A stretch of DNA of 64,000 nt from Dipteris shenzhenensis (Eukaryota; Polypodiophyta; Polypodiopsida; Gleicheniales). The position numbers and the translations under genes are program-made. The stretch is taken from assembly GCA_047967505.1 (NCBI GenBank), contig CM106540.1, one strand, 5' to 3'. Within the stretch, counting starts at the first letter, position 1, and the number at the start of each line of letters is the position of its first letter. This document shows, in pieces, positions 8,946 to 19,539 of this stretch. The notes below the pieces were generated by a model. That model did not search any database, was not told where the DNA came from, and saw nothing but the letters and a program-made list of their open reading frames with translations.

Positions 8946-11918
8946 CTACTCCTCAGGATCAGCTCTCATGCCAATAGTTGCAAGTATGCTCTCGTGATCC
9001 GCCATTGCAAGGCGCCATCGTGGAGTGGACGTCGCCTTGCGAGTGCGAACACGACTCAAAGTAATCTTGATCCCAACAACAAGATGAGAATACATGTATG
9101 CCTCCTGATCCGCCATGTACTCCTGGAACTCAATATAGCGACCACGCCTCTGTATCTGCTGAAAATAGTGGCCACCTACAATCATGCTATGAGCATTGAA
9201 GTGCATCCCATGCCCATCCACTGTATCCTCATTCAGCACACTCTTCAGCATAGAGCATCGCAACAAGTAATAATCCACACCCTCCTCATTGCCCTCCGAA
9301 GCAATAACCGCGAAGATATCACCAATACGCAAAATATCTGTAAGCTGGTCATAATCTCTAGAGGAACTGAATCCCGCATCCTGATCATCATGTATCTCCT
9401 CCCAAGGCTGGAAGGGAGAAAGCACTCGCCGTACCCATGGATCGGCCCATGGTATCATGGAGCACCCTCCCCAATCATCATCAATGCATGCAGAGCAAAA
9501 ACATGCAAACCGTCGAGAAAAGATCGCGGGGTGAGACTCACCTACGCTCCTGATGGAATGGAAATCAAGAGTGCCAGGCACAGAACGACAATCAAAAGGC
9601 CTCGACCGATCAAGACTCCCAATGTCCACACACCAAAAATACCGGCTCACCACCCTATCGTCACGCGACTGAAACGAGGATGTAGCACTAGTGGATAAGT
9701 GCTGGCTGCACCACCGCACCACATCATGTGCATCCTTGAAGCGATCGGCACTGTGATGCAACTGGTATCGACGCAAAGCATGCTTCATGCAAGCACCTGC
9801 ACCATCGTGCTCTCCCTTACCGTGCCCTGTCTCGAAGTAGCTCCATGTGATCGGAATGCCTGTCTCACGGTGCCATCTGCAGAACCAATAAAACTGTCTA
9901 GCGGATTTGAACTGACCACCGCAACCGTCTGACCAGATCTAGCGCCGCTGCCATGTGACACCATGATCCCTCAAGAAACTATCATGCAAAGTGAAGCAAT
10001 GCTGCACAAAATGGGCATCATGCGATCGATCATCACTAATGTAGAAGTGATACTCTCGCACAATGATGCGTGAGTCCATGGTGCTATCAATGCCATCCAC
10101 ATGAGCCTGTGCATGACGATAGCTAATGTGCACAAATATAGCAACCTGCAATATGGCATTGAAAAAAAAATATGACTATTGAAATAATTCAATATAATGA
10201 GGCGGGGAAAAAATCAATACTCAATCACACGTCACCTGTTCGGAGAAATAATACTCCAATTGGATCTCATGCTGTGGTGCAAAGGTGTAATTCTTCGCAA
10301 AGTCCACCACTGAGACAACCACCCCTATAGGAAATGTCCTCAAACATGCACGAAACTGACGATCCTCCCATTTCGCAGTGTGCGAGTGGCGTATGTAGCG
10401 GTACAGCTTCCCTCAAAAACAGTCAATGAATACAACACGTGGTGTCTCCTTCCCCACAAGCTGCAACCTCCTCGACTATGCACCACCATCTAATGTCAAG
10501 GTACAGTACTCATACTGCTACCAATGAACCATCTGCACATCACAAGTATCTAGTGCAACTCGTGGCACTCTAGCAAAGTCACCACACAAAGTACACGTGC
10601 CTTCCACACAATCAAGGGAGTGGAATAAAGCATCACCATCTCGTGTACACAATATGGAATGAATGAAGTCGCGAGGGCTAGTAGGAACCACTCCCCTATG
10701 ACCATCAAGGGAACGGAATACGTCATACATCAATCCAAAATCCACATGGTAGTGACAACAGCATGTGTCACGCTCCTGAGAGCATCGCACAAACCATGGC
10801 CTGCATCGCTCAAATGACCTCTGCCCAATCTTGAACTCCGGGTGCGCCTCTACAAACTGAGTGTACAACTCAGTCTGGGTACACTCCAAAAAACATGCAC
10901 CATGCTCAATGTACACACCGCGTCACACCCTCTTCCGCAATGCCTTCTTGAACACCGGGGATGCTCTGCAATGCTCCTCCCAAAACTGTTGTATGAAGGA
11001 CCTAGTGGAATCATCCAACAATCGATCGCTGCGAGGTGCACGACCACTCGAAGCCCAAAGGGCATCAGTCTCACTATCCTCTAGACTCTGCCTCCTAATG
11101 ATGCCTGCTCGCAATGTGCACGGTGCAATATGAAGAAGACGTGAAGCGGTACGCACATGGCCTATCATATGAGGTCTACTAATGGCAGCCACAATAGCAC
11201 GACGTGCTGCCAAGGCATCACTGGAGTTCCTATGCTTAATAGAAGCATAGGAACGTCGAACACTGCTAAGGACCTCGCTAGATACAACCCTATCTCTACG
11301 TGCACCAAGACCAGCAAGCCTCCTACACTCTACCAAGTCAGGGTGATCAATCAGGGACGTAAGAAGAGAAGACTGCGAAGCTGGCGTGAGGTCACAAAAA
11401 AAAGACTGCACAATGTTGCTAGTACGACGACGGATAGTGGACTTCGGCAAGTCACGTCGTGAAGCAACACTACTGCTGCAAGGTGGGGCAAGGGGATCAA
11501 TGGGAGATGGTAGGGTGGACGGGGGAAGGGAGGCGCCAAGCGGAGCGGGGATAGGGGGAGGGGGAGGGGGAGGGGGGAGGGTGGAAGGGGAAGAGGTAGA
11601 GGTGGAGGCCAAAATGTAGGTGGCTAGGGGAAGGGCGGAGGCTAGAGGTAGGGGAGCGGATGAGCATGGGGGGACAATGGAGGTGGGGGTGGGGGTGGAG
11701 GTGGGATGTAGAGGTAGAGCTAGAGGTGGATCAATGGTGGCAGTGCGAGCTCGAGCTCTAGAGGCTCTCTTGCGCTCACGAGCCTTCCGCTTGCGCTCCT
11801 CGTCAATGAGATTTGGGGGGGGGTTCCTACATCTTTCACGTCTACTAGCTCTACAGCTTTGAGAACCCATTCTCAATGAAAGTAGGATGGAAGGTGTGAC
11901 AAAGTGATGAGGAGGCAA
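8946..11918 (-). pseudogene. DDE-like transposase gene, one intron, five nonsense codons
   Basis: One minus-strand frame runs about 960 codons after removal of a 90-bp intron. It is interrupted only by stops at 10,923-10,925 (TGA), 10,518-10,520 (TAG), 10,476-10,478 (TAG), 10,413-10,415 (TGA) and 9,939-9,941 (TAG), with no indels. Order: basic, Arg-rich N-terminus (likely start Met near 11,870), long proline-rich linker, helical region, a Cys/His cluster near 10,720 (CCCHYH), then three acidic blocks: DFAKNY (about 10,290), WSDGCGGQFK (about 9,930) and GHGKGEHDGAG (about 9,820). I recall this block pattern from uncharacterised proteins of animals and other eukaryotes, and it fits an RNase H-fold DDE/D transposase. 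The superfamily is unassigned; Sola-like or IS3EU-like are guesses. The uninterrupted frame makes a former protein certain; its function is inferred. Confidence 0.65.
10146..10235 (-). other. Intron of the transposase-like gene
   Basis: On the minus strand CCGAACAG|gtgacgtg begins and ccatattgcag|GTTGCT ends a 90-bp T-rich segment with stops in frame. Its removal joins ...YFSEQ to VAIFVHISY in phase 0. Confidence 0.75.
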
Positions 11919-12100
11919 GAATGGCTAAGAATGGGTGAAATGAACCAAAACGTGGTGTCTTATAGAGAGCCTCAACTCATCCACTAGATTGCTCTTAGAT
12001 TGCTCTTCATTATTATTGGTGGAGAGGTGCTAAGATTGATACTAATTGGCTTAGTTTTGGTGGAGAGGTCTACTATGCCCACAGCCCCGATCAGACCTTA

Positions 12101-12235
12101 TATCTCGATCGAGGTATTTAGTGCATTGCGCATGTATGTATGAACCTCGATCGAGGTATCTCTAGGTGTCCTCAGTCACATACCTCGAACGCGGTATTGT
12201 ATGCCTCACCCAGGTTATATACCTCGATCGAGGTA
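12101..12235. promoter_or_regulatory. Four regularly spaced palindromes TACCTCGATCGAGGTA
   Basis: Near-perfect 16-bp palindromes at 12,101-12,116, 12,143-12,158, 12,181-12,196 (diverged: TACCTCGAACGCGGTA) and 12,220-12,235 are spaced 38-42 bp apart. They lie about 180-360 bp upstream of the start of the minus-strand transposase-like gene. Dimeric-protein binding sites, or subterminal transposase sites, are plausible readings; no binding protein is known to me. Confidence 0.7.
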
Positions 12236-12279
12236 TTGTATGCATTGCACATCGTCATGTGTATACATCTAGCTGATGT

Positions 12280-12625
12280 GGCACTATGCATGGTCATGAT
12301 GTGGTAATATAGTCTCTTCCTGCATGGTCATGATGTGGTACTGGGCCTCTTCGATGACATTGAAAGGTGATGTGGCATGATGAGTTGGCATTCATGAGGT
12401 GGTAGATTGACATGGCAAATTGAGGTGGAGGGATTGGTGACGTGGCAAGGTTGAGGAGGTATGCCAAGGTGGCATTGTGTGATCACATGGCTGATGATGT
12501 GGAATGATGAGGTGGCACATGTGGCAGCACGTGTGGCAATGTAAGGTGACATGGCAAGGAGTGATGTCACATCTGCTTGATGAGATGGCACCACGTGGTC
12601 TAACAACGTGGCATGGTTTTGATGA
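12280..12625. repeat. Degenerate GATGTGGCA-type word repeat
   Basis: GCATGGTCATGATGTGGTA occurs twice (about 12,286 and 12,323). Variants of GATG(T/A)GGCA and GAGGTGGCA then recur many times to 12,620. The open frames here (Cys/His-rich on the minus strand) follow from the repeat and are not supported as genes. Confidence 0.5.
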
Positions 12626-12659
12626 CTCAGCCTTCCACATGGGCAGCATGCAGACTCCA

Positions 12660-13470
12660 AAGGCTTGCCACTAGGATCGGTGATGCTCCTAGCCTACCTC
12701 ACCAAGCCTACCTTGTCTTGGTAATAGGCTTGGGTGGCCCTTTTTCCCCCACAAAAGGGAGATTTAACTATTGGAGGCCATATCGTACGTTTCCTTACTC
12801 AAATTTAACCAAAATTTTTTCCTCTTATTCATCATGCAGAGGACTAAAAATATTGACATTTTTGAAATGTTTGGTTATGTTTGAGAATTACTAGATTTAT
12901 TTTTAATATTCTTTGTTGATCCTCTAAGGAGTAAAAGTAAAAATTAAACTTCAATCTTCCTAAATCTAACCGTTGGATTTGGGATTTGATGATTCAACCA
13001 CACACCCTTATGTGCCTACTAACCTTCCACCGAATTGGATTTGCTTAATTATTCAAAATACTAAAAAAATGTGGTGTGCTACTAAAATGCATGTATTTTA
13101 TGACTTTATTTATTATAAATAATTATTTATAAATAGATAAATCATTCAAAAAATTACCAATAAATCAAGTTAAGCTCTACATAATGCAAAGAGACCACTT
13201 ACAAAGTTTCAATAACATTTAATCTAAAATGAGTGAGAAATTTAGAATTTAATATGACACTCTTTGTTCGTGACAAACGTGTGACCACCCTGGAACCATG
13301 CCGTGTGACACAAAGAAATTTTATGTGTGTGCATCAAATTTTCGATCAGACTATACGATTGTGTGCACAATAGCAAGTGTGATGTTGTGTCAGAAGACTT
13401 CAAAGACTAGATCCATAGGGAAGTAGGTGAGATTTGCATTTTTGTGTGCTAAAAAGCTTGTTTTTCCACC
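12660..13470. other. Intergenic, no gene seen
   Basis: Mixed A/T-rich sequence without recognisable coding or repeat structure. Confidence 0.5.
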
Positions 13471-15560
13471 TCCTTAGGATTGGGGAGTGAACAAAAAGTG
13501 GACACCCTTAGCTTGCTACCACCCTTTAAATTTCCTGCACATTTTTTATTTTCTACAATCCTATTCTTCCGTCTCTTTTCTACCCGCATAAGTAACCTCC
13601 TTTTTTTTACTAATTAACCTTTCCTTAAAAGTACCCTTCCCTATGTAGTTTAGTAACTAATTATCCTTTTTAATTAGTACCCTCCTCGTATTTAGCATAA
13701 TAATGGCCTTTTTCTTCACGTTTCCCCAACCCTTAGACTCCCTAGCTTCCTATTTCCTCCCAACTCCCTCGACTACCCACCCTCCTAGGAACCTACTTAC
13801 GGACCTCTTCTAATCAAGACCCTCTCATCACATCACTCCCTACCCCCGCTCTCGCTACCTTTATGCTATCTACAATGAATAGATCTACTGTGTTTTACCC
13901 ACATGCTCTCCCTCCGTGCCTCAGTACTACACTATGCCTCAAACTCCTGCTCCCCGCTACCTGCTTACAGTCTACTCGTTCAGCCTTTCCGCCATCCGCC
14001 AGCTCCGCCATCTTCCATGACTCCGCTCCGGTCCTTGTGTCTCCTCTCAAGTCAAAGCTCCTGTTTCACTCTTTACAGTGGACCTTGTCAACTGTCGCCA
14101 GTTTCAGCTACAGTGCTACTGCGACTATGCCTCCTATTGCAGTCTCCCTTGCTACACGTGACTCGTACCACCTCGTGCGGGCTCTACCATGTGTACACCT
14201 CTTTGGCTCTGCCGTCCTTGCTCACAGGTGCTTTATACACCCCTCTTCAAAAACCGCTCTATATATCTTTATTTAAACAACCCCCTTCTCCTTTTTAATC
14301 TAACCCTCCCTCCTTTCCTTTTATTTCTCCCCCTCTCTAAACCTTATGTAACCCTTTCTCCTCTTTAAATCTTCCCCCCTTCCCTCCCCCCCTCCCCCTA
14401 TTTTTTCTTTTTCCCTCGCCCTTCTCTATATACATTACTTTCATTTTTCCTATAATTTTCCCCACCTTCCCTCATAATTAGATTTATTAATTCCTTACGT
14501 TTTTTCTTTACTTTTCTTTAAATTTATGTTCCTTTAATCTTTTTCATTATTTTAATTTTTTCCTTAATCTAAGGTTCTTTAACTTTCATTTATTTCTTCA
14601 TACTTCTTAATACCCCCACTTCCTCTTATCTTGAGGTTTGGCATCCACATCCAAATCTCCTTAACTTTTAGTTAGATTATTTCTTTTAATCATTTCCCCC
14701 ATTTTCTTTTATTCACTTGTTTAAATTTTCTCCTTCCATAACCTCTAAACTCACTCCTCTACACAAAATAGTCTTGTTTTTTCATTATGCTTGATAAGTG
14801 GCCAAGTATTAATATTTATTGTGACTTTGATAACAAGGGAGGGGTGTTTATGACACCTATCTTCCCAACTTAAGTTTAAATTGGTTCTTAGTGTTTTGCT
14901 TGTTGGATGGTGGCAGGTAGGTAGACTCCCCTCTTCAATAAAAGTGAGCTTAACTTCCATACAGTTTCCACAAAGTCATTTCTACAAAAGTACCCACTAC
15001 TAGTTTCCTTATAAATAGGGATTCACCGAGTTGTACAAACCTTTCCGTTAATGCAATTAGTCCTATTTCATTTTCTAGCTTCACTCTTTTGTCTTTTCAC
15101 TATGCAAAGGGGTGTTGTAAAATCTTCCACACACACACACATCTTTGGTAACCTCCCTCTTATTAACCCCCTTTTTTTATTTTATTGTTTTACTTTTATA
15201 TTAACACCCCCCCCCCACACACATACACACACTTTCATTCTTCACACTTTTAATATTATGTTACCAAACCTACCTGTACCCCCCAACCCCGCATGTAAAA
15301 TCTCCTAAATCCCCTATGCCCTATTTCTTCTCTTTTGGTTTTCTTCCCCCTCTTATTTGTTAATGACCTATTTATGTATTTATTTATTTTATGCTATAGG
15401 CTGTAATCCCTAATTTTTTCTTAATATTCACACCCTAATTCTTTCTTACAACTTTATATAGGGGTTTTACCCTCCCCTTTCTCTTATTTTAAGTACACTC
15501 TCACACATGATTTTTCTTGTCCCCCCTTCTTTTTTCGATTGGAAATTATCAACTTTAATT
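13470..15560. repeat. Long pyrimidine-rich tract
   Basis: About 2 kb in which the plus strand is strongly C/T biased (runs such as CTTCCCCCCTTCCCTCCCCCCC near 14,370), with a (CA)n run near 15,130 and a C9 run near 15,207. Serine/proline/leucine-rich open frames at 13,863-14,298 follow from the composition and are not called as genes. Confidence 0.6.
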
Positions 15561-16370
15561 ATGTTTAAAAGCATTATTGGCATCATTTTTCGTATGTGTA
15601 TAGGCATTATTTTCATGTATTTTCTATGGTTTGGGGAAAATAATTATGCTCTTAGGTTTATGGGCTTTCTTATATTTATGGACTTTTAATGTATCCTTAC
15701 TTTCACATACTGTACACACAAACTCAACCTTAACTACCCCTCACTAAATGTTATACTTTATTCACCCTTTTGGGATGCACTTTAAAAATACCTTTCCTCT
15801 TTCTTAATTTTAGTCCCCCCTTCCCTTCGATTTTTAATATCACTCTTGGTAATCAAATATAATTTTTTTCTTTTACTACATCTCTTATTTTGTGTGGCAT
15901 TTAAGGCTAATTAATTACAATTTTCTTAGACCCCATTATTTTCTTTATAAATGTAAGATCCTCTGTTCAATTTTTGCTTGGTATAAGTTAATAATTTTTA
16001 TATAACCTGTTATTGGATGTAAATGTACATTGTAATCTCTTTTGCTCAATTTTCACTCGATAAATTATACTTTTGCCATCATTTATATTTACTGCAATAA
16101 GGACTATTAAAATACCAGGAAAGCAGGACTATAATTTCCTTGGTTTATGACCAAAATAAGGGTAAAATAACTCCAATGACCCCATCGTTATGGTTGCATG
16201 GAGATAAAAATACATTTCTCTCTAGTGGCATCTTGGATATTGTATAATGCATGTAGATATGGCCCTTGCTCCTAAAGGGGACCCCTCAAGGGCCATATCA
16301 TCAATTGCATTTTGCTTGGTTGCACAATGGAATACATTTTCCTTAGTACACAAATATATACCTCCAAGAA
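15561..16370. other. Intergenic, AT-rich
   Basis: No gene or repeat recognised; pyrimidine bias fades after about 15.9 kb. Confidence 0.5.
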
Positions 16371-16371
16371 C

Positions 16372-16930
16372 CAACGTGGTGGGTTTCATAGATCTCCTTC
16401 TGTAATATGTAAAAATAGGTAACGAAGCTATAACTCCAAGAACCAGTGCAGTGGTCTCTCCAAGACAACCTTGAATTCTGGGCGATGACAGGTGGTCACA
16501 CCAGAGACTACACTAAGATGATACTCAGAATGATAGATTGCGTCTCATTATTATGCCAAAAACCAGCACGATGGTCTCTCTAAGCCAACCTATGATTTGC
16601 ATGGGCTGCGGGCAAAGAAGCGGCAAAAGGCTACATGATGACAGGTGGTCAAGCAAGAGACTACATACGGCGGTGTTTAGAATGATAGATTGCGTCTAAT
16701 TATTACGGTAAGAACCAGCGCGGTGGTCTCTCCAAGCCAACCTTCAATTTTAATGATCTGCATAGGTGTGTGCCCAGTGACAGGTGGCAAAGCGGCAGCA
16801 AAAGGTTGCATGATAAAAAGTAATCTGGCGACATATGCCAGAGACTATGCTACATGCAGCAATGCAGAGATGCCATGTGTCAAGATGCTATGTGGTGTTT
16901 TGAACAAATAGATTGTGTCTCATTATTACA
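16372..16930 (+). repeat. Degenerate tandem repeat, about 120-155 bp units
   Basis: The phrase AAGAACCAGCGCGGTGGTCTCTCCAAGCCAACC recurs at about 16,372 (weak), 16,436, 16,557 and 16,711. A second phrase, GATGACAGGTGGTCA...GAGACTACA...AATGATAGATTGCGTCTCATTATTA, recurs at about 16,482, 16,637 and 16,776 (weaker). These are three to four diverged units. No gene seen. Confidence 0.75.
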
Positions 16931-17353
16931 CCAGTGCACCTTCATGACGTTGAGAAAATTTTTTACGAGAGCACCAGTCCGCATAAAATTCAAATATTCA
17001 GCTAGAAGTGCATCGCGTCACGGTCCCAAAATGGCCCTAAGAATAGTTCATGATTGGCTACACCCAAGCTAACGTTGACCTAGAACTATGTGCCTACTTT
17101 GTTTGATAACTTCTTTCCATAGGTAATGTATAGATTGTCAATTTTCAATTTTAGATAGATGAGCTTTCCATCTTTGTATGCCATTTGTGTTTCAGTTAAT
17201 AGACATTTTTAATGAGATGACTTTTTGATTTACAACTCAGGCCTGCTTTGAGAATGCGAACACCTGATGAAGAGAGAGAGAAAGAGAGAGGAGGGGGGGG
17301 CATTGTTTGTTATGCTCAAGGATAAGGGGTAAAAGCTATCCACATCATAAGGT

Positions 17354-17386
17354 GTGTGCGTGCATGTGTGTGTGTGTGTGTGTGTT
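17354..17386. repeat. (TG)n microsatellite
   Basis: A GTGTGCGTGCATGTGTG...TGTGT run at the start of the first long duplication unit. Confidence 0.8.
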
Positions 17387-18010
17387 TAGGTTAAAAAGTC
17401 CCATCAATAATTGAGCCATACAATTAATTCCATCAATTGGATAAAAAGTTAAAAAAAGGTAAACATATAAGGAAAAAATGTTTGAGACACATAAGTTAAA
17501 AAATGCAACTAGAGTTTGCAAAAATTTTGATCAAAGTCAAGAATTTTTTAATAATATTGAGTTTGACAAACATAATATTGAAAAAAGATGTCGAATCCTC
17601 AGGCAGTCCAGGTTGTAAGATCGGGGTCCACTTACCTACCACCATCCAAACAAACTAGGTGTTAGAACATCATAGTTACGTTTGGGTAGACAGGTAATGC
17701 ATGTTTTCTTGGCTTGTTATTGCTTTACCTAGGAATATAGACAACCATATGGATTCTTAAGTCACAAGTGGAGTAAAGTGCAAATGAGTGCATGGGTTAA
17801 GAAGAGATTAGAGGAGGTATGGGATGATTAGTGGGCTTGGTATGTGGGGTGGTTCAAAAGAAAGTGTTAAGGGAAGATTTCACAGGGGTACATAAAAGAA
17901 TAATTCATAGTTGGAAAAGTATTCATGTGTGTGTGTGTGTGTGTGTGTAAAGAAATAAGTGTCTATGTGTGTGAGATACATTTACTAATCAAATTTATTG
18001 TGTGTGTGTG
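17381..18010 (+). repeat. Direct duplication, copy 1 (about 0.62 kb)
   Basis: Starts GTGTTTAGGTTAAAAAGTCCCATCAATAATTGAGCC and ends at ACATTTACTAATCAAATTTATTGTGTGTG. It is collinear with 18,313-18,932 with only scattered substitutions and small indels (start offset about 933). It contains an internal (GT)n run at 17,926-17,948. No open frame resembles a protein. Confidence 0.85.
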
Positions 18011-18312
18011 GCCCACCCCCAACCCAGAGGGTAAGACCACATGGTGGGGAGTAAGCCCACCATGTGGAACTTACTCCCCACCTACTGATAATAAGTGAAT
18101 AAAAGTGGATCTGTATGATAAGTATCAAAATGAAAAAATAATGCCAATAGTAAATGCGTAAACCACTTCTGCAAAATAGATATAAAAGTTAGTAAAAAAT
18201 AAGGTGGATCACAACATGACTAGGGATTATCCATTCTAAAGAATTATCCAATGGATGTGAATTAATTGTATGGCACTAGCCCCCAACCAAAGGCTAGTTG
18301 GGAAATCAAAGT

Positions 18313-18932
18313 GTGTGTTTAGATTAAAAAGTCCCATCAATAATTGAGCCATACAATTAGTTCCATCAATTGGATAAAAAGTTTTAAAAAGGGAAACATA
18401 TAAGGAAAAAGTTAAAAAATGCAACTAGAGTTTGCAAAAATTTCAATCAAAATAAAGAATTTTCTAATAATATTGAGTTTGACAAACATAATATTGAAAA
18501 AAGATGTCAAATCCTCAGGCAGTCCATGAGGTCGGGGTCCACTTACCTACCACCATCCAAACAAAGTAGGTGTTAGAACATCATAGCTACATTTGGGTAG
18601 ATAGGTAATGCCTATTTTCCCTGGCTTGTTTTCACTTTACCTAGGAATATAGACAACCATATGGATTCTTAAGTGAAGTTTAAGTCACAACTGGAGTAAA
18701 GAGCGAATGAGTGCATGGGTTAAGAAGGGATTAGAGGAGGTATGGGACGATTAGTGGGCTTGGTATGTGGGGTGATTGAAAAGAAAGTGTAAAGGGAAGA
18801 TTTCATGGGGGTACATAAAAGAATAATTCATACTTAGGGAAGTATTCATGTGTGTGTGTGTGTGTGTGTAAAGAAATAAGTGTTTGTGTGTGTGAAATAC
18901 ATTTACTAATCAAATTTATTGTGTGTGTGTGC
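18313..18932 (+). repeat. Direct duplication, copy 2 (about 0.62 kb)
   Basis: Second copy of 17,381-18,010. Small differences include a shortened segment near 18,410 and an inserted AGTTTAAGTCACAACTGGAG phrase near 18,676. About 300 bp of unrelated sequence separates the copies. Confidence 0.85.
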
Positions 18933-18947
18933 GTGTGTGTGTGTGTG

Positions 18948-18989
<42 letters not shown>
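18920..18989. repeat. Compound (GT)n-(GA)n microsatellite
   Basis: GTGTGTGTGTGCGTGTG... runs directly into GAGAGAGA... (about 18,952-18,989). Confidence 0.9.
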
Positions 18990-18993
<4 letters not shown>

Positions 18994-19148
18994 CTTTCGT
19001 GTGACTCTCTTCCCCATAAGTGTGTGTGTCTTCCCCCTCTTATCCCTGAGGTCCCCAAGGGATTCATAAGGGGAACCTTATGATATCATGAGTGTACAGT
19101 AGGTTTTTTTTTAAGATCATGCATAAGGTTATACATTAGGGGTGGGGG

Positions 19149-19524
19149 TGTTGGGATAAGTATGATCAAGGGCTTACTCTATGGTGCATGTGTGCATCTA
19201 GGGGAGTCACATGTGTGCTTGTGTGTGTTGTAAAGATACATCAAGTGCTATGATGTGTCTAGTGTGTGTCCTAAGTGATGATGTAAGCCAAAGGCCCCCA
19301 CATGGGAGGTTCCTTTGATTTAGGCCAGTCCCACTGATGTAGGGACTGATTTCCACTGATGTAGGGGCCGATTGCCACTTATGTAGGGAAGGTATTACCT
19401 TCTCTCCTTTTCTGTAAGAGAGAGTCCTCTCTCTCACAATCCATAATAGAGAACTACATTTTGGTTTCATTGTGCTCTCACACCTCTTTCAAGATGCATC
19501 TATTCTATCCTACGGGATTCTACA
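19149..19524 (+). mobile_element. Copia-type LTR (376 bp)
   Basis: The segment begins TGTTGGGATAAG and ends TTCTACA, the TG...CA ends expected of an LTR. It is preceded directly by a polypurine-like run AGGGGTGGGGG and followed two bases later by a primer-binding site. No gag or pol lies downstream in the plus orientation, so this is a remnant. Having both a PPT-like run upstream and a PBS downstream fits an LTR shared by two tandem elements, or a solo LTR with partial flanks. Confidence 0.7.
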
Positions 19525-19526
19525 CT

Positions 19527-19538
19527 TGGTATCAGAGC
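19527..19538 (+). other. Primer-binding site, initiator-Met tRNA type
   Basis: TGGTATCAGAGC is the standard copia PBS, complementary to the 3' end of initiator methionine tRNA, two bases after the LTR end. Confidence 0.85.
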
Positions 19539-19539
19539 T

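Noticed and set aside
8841-9698. 285-residue plus-strand open frame
   Set aside because: It is antisense to the transposase-like frame, which has domain-like blocks and a splice-consistent intron; the plus frame has none.
11386-11862. Plus-strand Gly/Arg-rich frames
   Set aside because: Antisense shadow of the proline-rich linker of the minus-strand gene.
13863-14298. Overlapping 130-residue Ser/Pro/Leu-rich frames
   Set aside because: Composition follows the pyrimidine tract; both frames are equally open and neither matches a family.
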